A DNA stretch of 64,000 bases. Origin: Setophaga petechia. Its lineage: Eukaryota; Chordata; Aves; Passeriformes; Parulidae. The notes under the pieces are model-generated. The model was not told the origin of the DNA. It did no database searches and saw only the letters and a program-made list of their open reading frames with translations. A program made the position numbers and the translations under genes. Positions within the stretch are counted from its first letter, which is position 1. The number at the start of each line of letters is the position of its first letter. The DNA lies in assembly GCA_024362935.1 (NCBI GenBank), contig JANCRA010000065.1:620001-684000 (forward strand), given 5' to 3'. Below, in pieces: positions 11,481 through 21,387 of this stretch.

Positions 11481-11760
11481 CTGTCCCCCCACAATCTCCC
11501 AGCCTCCGCCGCGCACTCGGGCTCCCCCAGCCAATGGCGGCGCGCCCCGCTCCAAATCAACTAATCACCGCGCCGCACATCCCTGAACTACCCAATCACG
11601 GCGCGGCTACCCTCAGCAACGCCCGCCTCTGCCCCGCCGCCCCAGCCAATCGGAGGCGAGCCGGAAGCGGCGCTGCCATCCCCGCCGCCGCCGGGACGCC
11701 CCGGGCTCGGGACAGGAGCGGGAGGGGCCTGAGAGGGGATCGGGGGGGGGGGCGGGGGAG
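11480..11760. promoter_or_regulatory. CpG island with three CCAAT boxes
   Basis: A short stretch dense in CpG holds CCAAT motifs at ~11531, ~11592 and ~11646 (spaced ~55-60 bp) and GC boxes such as GGCGCGCCCCGC. This is the usual look of an NF-Y/Sp1-type housekeeping promoter. The flanks are C-rich on the left and G-rich on the right, so the strand skew flips here. No gene was recognised on either side, so the transcript, if any, is unknown. Confidence 0.55.
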
Positions 11761-12222
11761 GGTCCGGAGGCGTCTGGGGGGGCTTTGGGGAGGGGTCCGG
11801 GGGTTTGGGGGGGTCTGGGGGGTCTGGGGAGGGGTCCTGGGGCATTGTGGGGGGACGGGGGTGGGTGCGGATGGGTCCTAAGAGAGGTTTCGGGCGGCGG
11901 GGGGGTCGTGAGAGGTTCTAGGGGGTTTCGGAGAGGAGTCATAGGAAGGTCTTGGGAGGGTCTGGGGGGTCTTGAGACGGTCTTGGGGGGTTTTGGGGAG
12001 GGGTCTGGGGGGATCTGGAGGGCTCCTGGGTGGGGTCTCGAAAAGGAACAAGGGGAGCCTTAGGGAGGGGTCTTGGGGCTCTCAGGGGGGTCCTGGGCTA
12101 TCCTTGGGGCGGCTCTGGGGGGTTTGGGGTTCCTGGAGGGGTCCCGGGGGAGATTTGGGGTCCCGGGGGGTCCCAGGCCCACCCTGAACCAGGGTCTGGG
12201 GGTTTCAGGGGGAGGGGGCACA
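11760..12222 (-). repeat. inverted module copy 3, inner part
   Basis: G-rich tandem sequence (GGGTCTGGGGGG-type units) leads into the inverted GC-core (12095-12227). It is the mirror of the C-rich tail and core of copy 2. The copy is cut by ERV-P and resumes at 18841. Confidence 0.75.
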
Positions 12223-12227
12223 GCAGG

Positions 12228-12878
12228 TGTTATGAACGGAGTTTTGTTTAGTGGAAAAACTGAATTTTGTTAAATTCTATAGATTGGAGCTGCTGAGGCA
12301 GAGCTGCTAGGCAGGGTTACTTGTTATGTTAACTATAAGTCGTTAGAGTTGATATTTCTCTTTGTATCACTTAACGACCCTGGCAGGGGCAAGTAGAAAG
12401 CCCTTCTTTTGTGTTACTGGGGAGGAGAAAAGAATTACCATATGTAGATTCTGAGAAACCCAAGGTACCATGGGACTTATTGAACTTATAAAAACCCCAA
12501 AATCAACGAGCCAAATATAAAATTGAAGAATTGGAATGATTCGTGGATGTGAGGAGTGGAGTGCTGAACCTGCAGAGATGTTAGGAGACCTCAGTGCCCC
12601 CTCGCCCTGACTAAAAAGAAGCTGCCTGGGACTGGGACCTGGAGATTGGAAGCAGGGAAAAGTGAAGAAATACCGGGGTCCCGCCCAGACGTCCCTGTGA
12701 GGAGTGGACCCCCAGCTCTGCCCCTTAGTGGACAAAGCTGCACCTCCTCCTCCTCTGAGCCACGCTGGGAAGACGACGGAGACGGCCGCCTCGTCGAACT
12801 TCCTAATCCTGAGCTGATCACTTTAATAAAGGCATTAAAAGGAGAAATAAAACTCCTGCCCTGTTGAGTTTTATTTCA
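12228..12878 (+). mobile_element. ERV-P 5' LTR
   Basis: 651 bp, TGTTATGAACGG...TTTATTTCA. A TATAAAA box lies at 12487-12493 and an AATAAA polyadenylation signal at 12846-12851. No difference from the 3' LTR was seen. Confidence 0.92.
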
Positions 12879-12880
12879 GT

Positions 12881-12898
12881 TGGGGGCTCGTCCGGGAT
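12881..12898 (+). other. ERV-P primer-binding site, tRNA-Pro
   Basis: TGGGGGCTCGTCCGGGAT starts two bases after the LTR. It is the sequence known as the tRNA-Pro primer site of many gammaretroviruses. Confidence 0.92.
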
Positions 12899-13302
12899 CC
12901 GCCACGCCTGCAGAGGACACCAGGACCGGCCATCTTGGAACCTCGAGGATAGCTGGCAATCAGGACCAGAGAAGAAGATCGGCTCAGGACGACTGACGCA
13001 GAGGAGCACCGGATTGGTGAGAACTATCCGGTGACGGGCAAGGGAGATGCGTGACTGTTGTGTGAATGAGACGGAGGCCGGCAGCCCGGACTTCCGAAGC
13101 GATTGTGGACCCCTCAGTACCGCGTTTCTGGACTCCTGCGAAGGGGCCAGCCGGGAACAGGGGGAAGCGTGTGGAATTGGCGTGAGTGAGTCGTCTCCTA
13201 AGGGGGAAATAGGGCACCCCCCCCTCCGGGCGTGCGGAGGAAATAATTGTATGAGTGGCACGGCACCCCAAAGGTTCTGACGAAGGATGTCAGGCAGATT
13301 GT

Positions 13303-13735
13303 AAGTCCCGAAAGTCCCGCGAAGGATTCGGGCAACCTCACAAGCCCTGCAGGCATATTAAGTCCTGGCGCAGGAGGCCAGGCACAAATAAGTCCCAAAA
13401 GTCCCGCGAAGGATTCGGGCAACCTCACAAGCCCTGCAGGCATATTAAGTCCTGGCGCAGGAGGCCAGGCACAAATAAGTCCCGAAAGTCCCGCGAAGGA
13501 TTCGGGCAACCTCACAAGCCCTGCAGGCATACTAAGTCCTGGCGAAGGAGGCCAGGCACAAATCCCAGCGGAAGCTCGGTAGGCTGAGGATTTGTTTTTA
13601 AGTCCCGAAAGTCCCGCGAAGGATTCGGGCAACCTCACAAGCCCTGCAGGCATATTAAGTCCTGGCGAAGGAGGCCAGGCACAAATCCCAGCGGAAGCTC
13701 GGTAGGCTGGGGATTTGTTTTTAAGTCCTGATACG
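13303..13735 (+). repeat. 87-bp tandem array in the ERV-P leader
   Basis: Three head-to-tail 87-bp units begin at about 13303, 13390 and 13477 (core AGTCCCGCGAAGGATTCGGG). A fourth at ~13601 is separated by, and followed by, a ~37-bp spacer (CCCAGCGGAAGCTCGG...). Because 87 is a multiple of three, the array stays open in several frames (29-residue units). Its place between primer site and gag suggests a packaging, translation or RNA-structure role; that is inference. Confidence 0.85.
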
Positions 13736-13855
13736 GTGTTGGAAGGTTAGGCACACTACATCAGGCAGTGTTTACAGTATAAAGTCCTGAGCTTCAGGCA
13801 GCTAAATTTTTTTTGAGATTACCTGTTGGTAGAGACACCTTTGAGATCTGAAGAG

Positions 13856-15631
13856 ATGGGAGGGTGTAATAGTAAAAAAACAGGCAAGAGACTAAGGAAT
13901 ATACCTCTCGGTAGCCCCTTAGGGGAACTGTTAGAAAAATGGGATTTGACAGAGGACACAAAGGGATTAGATAAGATAAAGATGATCCACTACTGTGTAG
14001 AAGTCTGGCCAGAATTAGAAATGCAAGGAGGATGGCCTTGGTGTGGGACAAGAGACAAGTGGATATGTCAGCAACTGAGTAATTATCTGACAGCTCGAGG
14101 AGATACTGATCCTGAGCAATTACTGTATGTAGATTGCTGGTTAAAGAATGCTATTGAAGACAAAGAAGTACAAATTTGTAAAGTGCAGAAGAAAAAAGAT
14201 GAGAATGAAGGAGGGGAGGCTGAAATTGGTAAAAGATGGGACCCCCTAGATTATTTGCCTCCTGCTGCGCCTCCACCTTACAATCCTCTTGCTCAGGCAC
14301 CTCCGATGGCTGGCCCGGTTTTTCCCCCGGCTGCCATCCCATTACCGCCCCCTCAAATTCCTCCTTCTACTCCTTCTGCAACACCACAAGTGACTACTCC
14401 ACCTGCTGCATTCTCCACCCCTTCTCTAACTCCGCCTAATAACTCTTTTCCCCCTGCTATCGCTGTCCCTTTACCTCCTCCTAGTTGGGATACAAATGCC
14501 TCCTTGTCCGGTACACCTGCTGATCTGCAGAAAGTTCAGGGTAACCCGGATACCCCTCAAACTAGTTTGGCATCTGAAGATGGGCCTTACTGTGGTACCA
14601 GATCCAAGACCTCTAAGGCAGAGAGACTTTTTCCCCTCAGAGAAGTTCCTATGGGAGGAGCAGTGGGAGGTGTTGGCTTTGTGAATGCTCCTCTAACAGC
14701 TTCTGAAGTGAGGGGATTCAAGAAAGAGTTGGGGCATTTAGTTGAGGACCCAGTGGGCATAGCCAACCAAGTGGATCAATTCTTAGGTCCAAATATCTAC
14801 ACTTGGGGGGAGATAAATTCTATTTTAAATATATTATTCTCCTCAGAAGAAGTACAGATGATTAGGGCGGCTGGTATAAGACTTTGGGAGAGAGATAACC
14901 GTCCAGGACCCCAGGTGCAATCCGGTGAACAAAAATTGCCCCTAACAGATCCCAACTGGAACCCTAATCAGGAGGAGGGGAGGAAGGCCATGATGGAATA
15001 TAGATCTTTAATGATTCGGGGGATCAAAGAGTCAGTTCCCAAAGGAACTAATACCAAATTGTCATTTGAGGGTACACAAGAAAAGGATGAAACTCCTGCT
15101 GCTTGGCTTAATCGCCTAAAGCGGAACTTCCAGTTATACTCTAGAATAGACCCAGACACCACAGAAGGTCAAATGCTACTGAAAGTCCAATTTGTTACCA
15201 AATCTTGGCCAGATATACGGAAGAAACTGGAAAAGATTGAAGAATGGCAAAACAGGGACATTAATGAGTTATTAAGGGAGGCATTGAAGGTGTATTTAAG
15301 GAGGGATGAAGAAAAGGCAAAGGCCAAAGCTAGAATCATGGTCGCTGTGGCTAGAGAAAGCGGGGGAGCAAGCAATTCTATACCACGATCCAAGGTGGTA
15401 AAAGATAGTGTGGGGTGGGTGGGTCCACCGCCAGGAGGAGGCAAAGATAGGCCTCTTAGGCAGTCAGGTACAAGAGAAATGGAGAGACCTCAAACCTCTA
15501 TGAGTGAAAAGCGCTGCTCTTATTGTGAAGAAGCAGGACACATCAGGAGGTTTTGTAAAAAGCTCAGTCTCGATGTGGCAATAGCCAGGGAACAAGATAA
15601 CTTAGAAAGAGTTCTTAGAGGTGATGATTAA
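13856..15631 (+). CDS. gag: ERV-P gag polyprotein, open
   Basis: Structural precursor of matrix, capsid and nucleocapsid. The chosen start is the ATG at 13856 (MGGCNSKK), because Gly2 fits an N-myristoylation signal; the frame is open upstream to 13826. Visible parts: a matrix-like N-terminus (residues ~1-120), a proline-rich region with a PPPY late-domain motif (APPPYNPL, residue ~140), a capsid with FPLREVP and FLGPNIYTW segments shared with ERV-M gag, and one CCHC zinc knuckle (CSYCEEAGHIRRFC) near the end. About 591 residues, a normal gammaretrovirus-like length. It ends at TAA (15629-15631), whereas ERV-M has TAG at this junction. No internal stop. Confidence 0.88.
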   Translation: MGGCNSKKTGKRLRNIPLGSPLGELLEKWDLTEDTKGLDKIKMIHYCVEVWPELEMQGGWPWCGTRDKWICQQLSNYLTARGDTDPEQLLYVDCWLKNAIEDKEVQICKVQKKKDENEGGEAEIGKRWDPLDYLPPAAPPPYNPLAQAPPMAGPVFPPAAIPLPPPQIPPSTPSATPQVTTPPAAFSTPSLTPPNNSFPPAIAVPLPPPSWDTNASLSGTPADLQKVQGNPDTPQTSLASEDGPYCGTRSKTSKAERLFPLREVPMGGAVGGVGFVNAPLTASEVRGFKKELGHLVEDPVGIANQVDQFLGPNIYTWGEINSILNILFSSEEVQMIRAAGIRLWERDNRPGPQVQSGEQKLPLTDPNWNPNQEEGRKAMMEYRSLMIRGIKESVPKGTNTKLSFEGTQEKDETPAAWLNRLKRNFQLYSRIDPDTTEGQMLLKVQFVTKSWPDIRKKLEKIEEWQNRDINELLREALKVYLRRDEEKAKAKARIMVAVARESGGASNSIPRSKVVKDSVGWVGPPPGGGKDRPLRQSGTREMERPQTSMSEKRCSYCEEAGHIRRFCKKLSLDVAIAREQDNLERVLRGDD

Positions 15632-16669
15632 GGGTGTCAGGGGCTTTACACCTTAGGGGACCCCTAAATGAAGAATTTGAATTTTTAGTTGATACAGGAG
15701 CAGATAAGTCCTGTCTCAACAAAATACCGAAAGGTATGAAAATTAGGAAAAAAATTCTGTGAAGTTTTAGGTGCTGAAAGGAAACCATTTAAAGCATCAG
15801 TGTTTGAAGATGTAAAAATAATTGGAAACGCAAGAGAGTAGGAAGCTAATTTCATTTATCTGCCTAAACTAGAAAAAGTTTGTTAAGAAGAGATCTGCAA
15901 GTTCATTTGGGGGTTGGGATTGTTCCAAGAGAGGGGAGGATAGTAGTATCCCCAGATATGGAATGGTGAACACTATAGACTCAGACCGAGGCCCACATTT
16001 TATGTCCTGAACATTGCAAAATATAATTGAAGCATTAGGAATAAAATAGAAATTACATACTCCGTGGCACCCCCAGAGTTCTGGGAGAGTAGAGCGGATG
16101 AACAAAACTATTAACCAAATTGGCTAAAATGCTCACCCCTAGCGCTTTTGCGCATCAGAACAAGACCTCGGTCTGACATAAGAATTTCACCTTATGAAAT
16201 GATGTTTGGGCTGCCATTTCTGTTAACACCATATAGCACGGGAGACTATCTAGAAGGGGAAGAAGCTAGAAAAAAGGGATACCTCCCCCAAACTTCCCCT
16301 CTGGACACAAAGGTTCATAACATTAGCCCAGGAGATTGGGTTTTGATAAAATCGTGGAATGCAGGATCATTAATGCCTAAATTTGAAGGCCCTTTTCAGG
16401 TACTCCTAATCACTAATTCAGCTGTGCAGACCAAGGAAAAAGGTTGGACTCACATTACGAGAATAAAAGGGCCAGTTTCACCCCCAGGTACGGGACCAGA
16501 TACGACATCAGCTTCTCCCTCTGGCATTGGGCCAGACACCACACCACTCTCACCTCTGGGCACTGGACAAGAGTCAACCACGTCACAAGTGAATTCACCT
16601 CAGTATACTGTAATAAAAGGACCAAAAGACTTAAAGTTGACTCTCAGGAGGAAGAGTCAAAAAGACTGA
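15632..16669 (+). pseudogene. pol: ERV-P pol remnant: protease piece joined to integrase end
   Basis: Just after gag, peptide-like pieces of protease are readable in shifting frames, including the DTGAD active-site motif near 15690. At about 15955 the sequence jumps to the middle of integrase (a DSDRG-type motif near 15980, a CVER-equivalent near 16090). All of reverse transcriptase and RNase H are therefore missing. Several frameshifts and stops break the remainder. Only the integrase C-terminal part (16148-16669, 173 codons) is open, and it carries an extra proline/threonine-rich repeat (GTGPDTT, GIGPDTT units). It cannot supply enzymes. Confidence 0.85.
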
Positions 16670-16983
16670 ACGGTATGAGAAAATAATTGGTATTGGAGTT
16701 ATAACATAGCTTAAGATGTTAAAAATGTTTCAAGACAGTTCTGTATGTAAAATAAGTTTGTGGAAGGTTTGAAATGGTAAATAAGCAATTCTAGCTTCCC
16801 CAATTTAAAAAACTCCTAGTTAATCCTCTGCAGAGCACTCCCCTAAGAGAAATCAAAATTAGCAGGGAACAGACCAAGAGGGACTTAGCCAGAGAAGCAG
16901 GTAAAAGGGACTCTAAAGAGCTTGAAAGCTTCTTCTCAGTAAGATTCCTCAAGAGGCAAGGCCGGGTGGGCAGGCTGTGCAAG
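16670..16983 (+). other. ERV-P spacer between pol remnant and env
   Basis: About 310 bp with no open frame of note. The cysteine-rich frame found here in ERV-M and ERV-W is absent, so it was either lost or never present in this lineage. Confidence 0.5.
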
Positions 16984-18192
16984 ATGACCCATACCGGACT
17001 CTTGGGAAGGGTAGTAATAATGGCTCTGATTGCTGGTGGTGCTCTGGGGAGCCCAAGAGAGCCGTGCAGTGAGTGCTACCAACCCCTTCATGAAGAGAAA
17101 GAAGTGAGCTGCTTGCATAGAGTCCACATCAGTCCTAACCCTAATTGTAGTGACCTCTCTCAATTGGTCTTTTATCAGAAAAATAGAATAAATTGGATAA
17201 CACAGAATACTGCCACTTTTAGGCAGTCACTCCTAGGAGAGGGCCCTGTAAGAGAAGCTTGGTTGTGCTTTGAATATGATGCTACTGAAGCAAGCTCAGT
17301 AGATCTGGTAAGAAAAATAGCTTGTAACAGGTATTTAGCAGTAAAAAATTTGGGTACTCGGTGGATTCCAGGAAGTCTAAATAAATTAGACTCTGTTGAG
17401 AAAAGAGACAAGTGTACCCACCATGAAGCACATGAAGCTTATAAGTGTACTGAAAAAAAAGTAAACCCCGTTAAGAAAATGAAAGAACTGTGTGAATATA
17501 GAAAATACCCAACAGAAATTGATGACACATTTCAAGACAACTCTAAGTGCCTGGTTTTGACCTCTGACCCTGCAGCGTACACTGAGTTGTCGGTGGACTG
17601 GTCTGGCAGCTGTGCCGCTAGAGTGGTAAAACCAGCTTTCTTCCTATTACCTAAAGAAGCTGGATCAGGTTTAGGAGTTCCTATATACAACAATTTTAAA
17701 GAAACTAAACAGAAGGAACAAAGTTCAATAGAAATTGAAAAGATCCAGAATTGTAGAGGCCGGGTTCAAACCCCAGTACCTATGTTAAACAGAATTATCA
17801 GGCTCCAAGCAGTATTGGAGATTAAGAATGCAATTATTAGAAACATTTCAAAAGAGGTGAGAAGATTAACATGTGTAAACACTCAAAAACAAACTCCTAC
17901 ACCTGATTCCAGTTGGTGGGATAACCTAGGGATTTTCAAAAAGGAGGTATGGGAAAAAGTAGACCTTTTCCATGTGAGCATACTTGTAAAATTGCTCTGT
18001 TTACTATGTTTATTTTTGTGTTTTATTAAAATAGTAGTATTAGCTGTACAAACCAACCGGAAAAGGCCAAGAAAAGTAACAAAGTTAAATAACCATGATT
18101 ACCAGAGTGCTCAGGAGATTCTTGATCAGTACAAATTGCAAGTTGATGCGAGCTTTAACTCGATCAAAGTAAAAGAGGGGGGTCTGTTATGA
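16984..18192 (+). CDS. env: ERV-P env-like protein, open but lacking fusion machinery
   Basis: The first ATG is at 16984; the frame is open from 16966. Residues ~1-24 form a signal peptide (hydrophobic IMALIAGGALG). A cysteine-rich surface-like region follows. Near residues 265-285 comes the LNRIIRLQA heptad-type segment also present in ERV-M env, then a WWDN pre-membrane motif. A hydrophobic anchor (residues ~335-360) and a basic-to-polar tail complete it. Missing, compared with usual Env: a clear furin site, a fusion peptide and the CX6CC motif, because the stretch between the heptad region and WWDN is shortened. The stop TGA (18190-18192) lies inside the first bases of the 3' LTR. About 402 residues; open but unlikely to mediate fusion. 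Confidence 0.75.
   Translation: MTHTGLLGRVVIMALIAGGALGSPREPCSECYQPLHEEKEVSCLHRVHISPNPNCSDLSQLVFYQKNRINWITQNTATFRQSLLGEGPVREAWLCFEYDATEASSVDLVRKIACNRYLAVKNLGTRWIPGSLNKLDSVEKRDKCTHHEAHEAYKCTEKKVNPVKKMKELCEYRKYPTEIDDTFQDNSKCLVLTSDPAAYTELSVDWSGSCAARVVKPAFFLLPKEAGSGLGVPIYNNFKETKQKEQSSIEIEKIQNCRGRVQTPVPMLNRIIRLQAVLEIKNAIIRNISKEVRRLTCVNTQKQTPTPDSSWWDNLGIFKKEVWEKVDLFHVSILVKLLCLLCLFLCFIKIVVLAVQTNRKRPRKVTKLNNHDYQSAQEILDQYKLQVDASFNSIKVKEGGLL
18171..18184 (+). other. ERV-P polypurine tract
   Basis: The purine run AAAAGAGGGGGG precedes the 3' LTR and is also read as the last codons of env. Confidence 0.8.
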
Positions 18193-18835
18193 ACGGAGTT
18201 TTGTTTAGTGGAAAAACTGAATTTTGTTAAATTCTATAGATTGGAGCTGCTGAGGCAGAGCTGCTAGGCAGGGTTACTTGTTATGTTAACTATAAGTCGT
18301 TAGAGTTGATATTTCTCTTTGTATCACTTAACGACCCTGGCAGGGGCAAGTAGAAAGCCCTTCTTTTGTGTTACTGGGGAGGAGAAAAGAATTACCATAT
18401 GTAGATTCTGAGAAACCCAAGGTACCATGGGACTTATTGAACTTATAAAAACCCCAAAATCAACGAGCCAAATATAAAATTGAAGAATTGGAATGATTCG
18501 TGGATGTGAGGAGTGGAGTGCTGAACCTGCAGAGATGTTAGGAGACCTCAGTGCCCCCTCGCCCTGACTAAAAAGAAGCTGCCTGGGACTGGGACCTGGA
18601 GATTGGAAGCAGGGAAAAGTGAAGAAATACCGGGGTCCCGCCCAGACGTCCCTGTGAGGAGTGGACCCCCAGCTCTGCCCCTTAGTGGACAAAGCTGCAC
18701 CTCCTCCTCCTCTGAGCCACGCTGGGAAGACGACGGAGACGGCCGCCTCGTCGAACTTCCTAATCCTGAGCTGATCACTTTAATAAAGGCATTAAAAGGA
18801 GAAATAAAACTCCTGCCCTGTTGAGTTTTATTTCA
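18185..18835 (+). mobile_element. ERV-P 3' LTR
   Basis: 651 bp, same sequence as the 5' LTR as far as I can compare by eye; followed by the GCAGG target duplication. Confidence 0.92.
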
Positions 18836-18840
18836 GCAGG

Positions 18841-20100
18841 GGTTCCCCCCCTCCCCGGTTTTTGGGGTGTCTCCCATGGTGCCCCCTCCCCAAAAAGCTC
18901 CGAGGGCCCCCTGAAGTGGCTCCTGTTCCACCGGCCGGTGCCCCCTGATCCAGGACGGCCCAACTGAGTCTGGGGGGGTTTGGGGGGATTTTGGGGGCGT
19001 CTGGGAGGAGTTTGGGCGGGTCTTTTGGGATTTGGGGAATTTTGGGTCATTTGGAAGCCTTCGGAGGGGCTTGGGGGGGGTTGTAGGGATTTTTTTGGGA
19101 TTTTGGGGCAATTTTGAGGTGATTGTGGGAGGGTTTTGGCAGATTTGGGGGGGTCTTTTTTGGGTTTTGAGGGATATTGTTGGGAGTTTAGGGGGAATTA
19201 TTGCATTTTTGGAGAGAATTATTTGGTTTAGGGGGATTACAGGATTTTCTTGAAAGTTTTTATGGATTTGGGGAGTTTGTATTTTGGGGAATTTTATTGA
19301 GCTTTAGAAAGGGTTTCGTTTTTTGGGGGGGTTTATTGAAATTTTTGATTTTTTTTTTTTAACTTTAGTGAGTTCCGCTGGGATTTTGTGGGATTCTCTG
19401 GTATTTTGTAGCATTTTATTCTGATTTTTAGGGGCTTTGGGGTATATTTTCTGGAATTTTGGGGAGCATCGTGTGCTCTGAGGGGGCTTTGAGGTGTCCC
19501 CGGGTGTGGGGAAGGGCTGAGATGCACCAACATCTCCTTAAAACCCCTGAAAGTCCCAATAAAACCCATATTATCCCAATTAAATCTCAAAAAATTAGAA
19601 CCCCACAAAATCCCAATAAAAGCCCACAAAATCTCTTGAAAGCCCAACAACACCCCCCCATAATCCAAATTAAGCCCCACAAATCCTCCCAAAATGTCCC
19701 CAAAACTGCAAGAAGCCTCACAAAATCTCCCAGAAGACCCAAAGAAATCCTGGCAACACTCAAAAAACCCCTAACCCCCCCAAATCTCACAAAAATCCCC
19801 AAAAATATCCCCAAAATTTCCTCAAGACACCCTGACCTCCAAAGAATCTCACTAAATGCCTCCAGACTTACAATAAAACCACCCAAAATCCCCCAGAAAT
19901 TCCAATAAAACCCGCCAAAATTTAAGAGAATCCCAACAAATCCCCACAAAATTCCAGTAATCCCCTCCAAAATTTAAAAAAAAAAACCAAAAAATTTCAA
20001 TAAACCCCCAATCACACCCAGAAAAACACCCCCAAAGTGCCAATAAAACCCCCAAAACCCCCCAAAATTCCCCACCTCCCCCAAACCTCCCCTCAAGCCA
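18841..20100 (-). repeat. inverted module copy 3, outer part (right arm)
   Basis: It continues the inverted GC-core (to ~18965), then GT-rich 18970-19490 and CA-rich 19520-20060. The conserved block around 19490-19550 is the reverse complement of 10300-10345, which shows that the arm mirrors copy 2. No gene was seen. Confidence 0.75.
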
Positions 20101-20129
20101 AATGATTTACAAAGAATAAGAGTGGGGAT

Positions 20130-20745
20130 TGTGAAAAATGCATGTATTTTATGATTGGCTTTTCACAAATATTAAAATGAATATTATATGTGTGGTGTTA
20201 GGAAGTAATGCTGTATTAATTCTCTTAAGTACTGTGTTAAATATAGTTTTAAGTTATAAGAATTGTTAAAATAGAAACTGTGCTATGTAGGATGCTTTGT
20301 TAAACAGAAAGGTCTTGCAGTGAGATAGCAGCCACAGGACACCTAAATCTTTCCGAGAAAGGGAATTTATTGCCTTCTTATCAGAAGAAAGGAACTTCTT
20401 CCCGCCTTGAAGGCGCTGTTAGGATTAGAAGGAAGAAGCTGACAATGAACAGACAGAATCCTGTGTTTGAATGGAATTTATGCATCATGTATGAAGTGTA
20501 TGAATATGCAACAGGCTGTTGTTCTTTAGGGTTAATCTTTTGTTGGCAGGGGTCCTTTTTCGGGCTCGTGATGCCCAGAAAAAGGTACCCGGACGTCCAT
20601 AACTCTTTGCTTTCATTGTCTCATATTGTCCTGATTTAAATTGTCCAAATTACTATGACTCTAATTGTATTACTATTTTTATAACCATTTTAATTACTAT
20701 TAAACTTTTAACAATTTCAAAAACAAGTGATTGGCGTTTTTCACA
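20130..20745 (+). mobile_element. solo LTR of the ERV-M family
   Basis: 616 bp, TGTGAAAAATGCATG...GGCGTTTTTCACA, in the sense orientation. It corresponds along its length to the LTR at 33750-34363 (reverse strand) and to 44618-45229. No primer site follows and no target duplication is visible (GGGAT on the left, GCGGC on the right), so a flank may have been rearranged. Confidence 0.8.
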
Positions 20746-21090
20746 GCGGCTGTGAGGCAGATGAGGGATCTTGGGACCATCTCTTACAGACTGACATCCT
20801 AAAACATAATAGTAATTATGCATTTCCCATTAAAATAAAATTTACTGATTTAATAAAGTTATAGTTATTTTTCTTATTTATAAGAGTATTATTCTGTATT
20901 TGTATTACCAAATTTTAGTATTTATATTATTAAGTCCATATCTTTTTAGCAAGCAAAAAATTTATTGGTCATTGTTTCTAAGTAACACAATTCGCTACAT
21001 TAATTCATTGACCAGTGTGGCTATTGATTTCTCCTTCTTTATGCTAATTAGTCCCTATTTAAATACTTTTGTCATCTTTTTTATCATTTT
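20746..21090. other. AT-rich unique stretch
   Basis: I see no gene, repeat unit or RNA here; only AT-rich sequence with short hydrophobic-looking frames. Confidence 0.4.
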
Positions 21091-21094
21091 CACA

Positions 21095-21385
21095 GACAGG
21101 GTAAAAAGGGGCCACTTCGGGGTCCGTGGAGAACTTTCTGGGGAGCATTTGGGGCAGTTTTGTGTCCGGGGAGGGAATTCAGAGAGAACTTAAGGGTCTG
21201 CAGAAAACTTGAGGGAGCCGGGTGGGCACTTGGAGGGGCACTCAGGGATTCTGAGGGACAGTTCGGGGTCCGGGGCAGAACCTGGGGGTCCAGGGCAGCC
21301 CTTGGACGTCAGGGAGGGGAATTTGGGGCCCTTCGGGATACGGGCGTGCCCTTGGGGGGCTCTGACGGGGCTCTCTGGGGCGCGG
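21095..21385 (+). repeat. G-rich degenerate repeats before the ZNF143-like array
   Basis: Repeated GGGGTCCGGGG / CTTGGGGG motifs with no convincing protein. It merges into the motif array that follows. Confidence 0.5.
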
Positions 21386-21387
21386 AA

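Larger units (their letters stand above)
12228..18835 (+). mobile_element. ERV-P: class I (gamma-like) provirus with tRNA-Pro primer site
   Basis: This is a full insertion of 6608 bp with two 651-bp LTRs and the 5-bp target-site duplication GCAGG (12223-12227 and 18836-18840). Removing it rejoins the GC-core of the surrounding repeat exactly as in the uninterrupted copies. Order: LTR, primer site, long leader with tandem repeats, gag (open), pol (deleted and degenerate), env (open), polypurine tract, LTR. As read by eye the LTRs are identical, so the insertion is recent although pol is ruined. Confidence 0.92.

Noticed and set aside
11219..11881. 220-codon frame across the CpG island
   Set aside because: Proline/alanine/arginine-rich translation of GC-rich DNA; no domain and no homologous copy in the mirrored arm.
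13198..13653. 151-codon minus-strand frame and two ~110-codon plus-strand frames in the ERV-P leader
   Set aside because: All are by-products of the 87-bp repeat being a multiple of three. Kept only as a finding, not as genes.
16670..16983. Remnant of the cysteine-rich frame in ERV-P
   Set aside because: No CX2C pairs or matching residues were found in any frame of this spacer.
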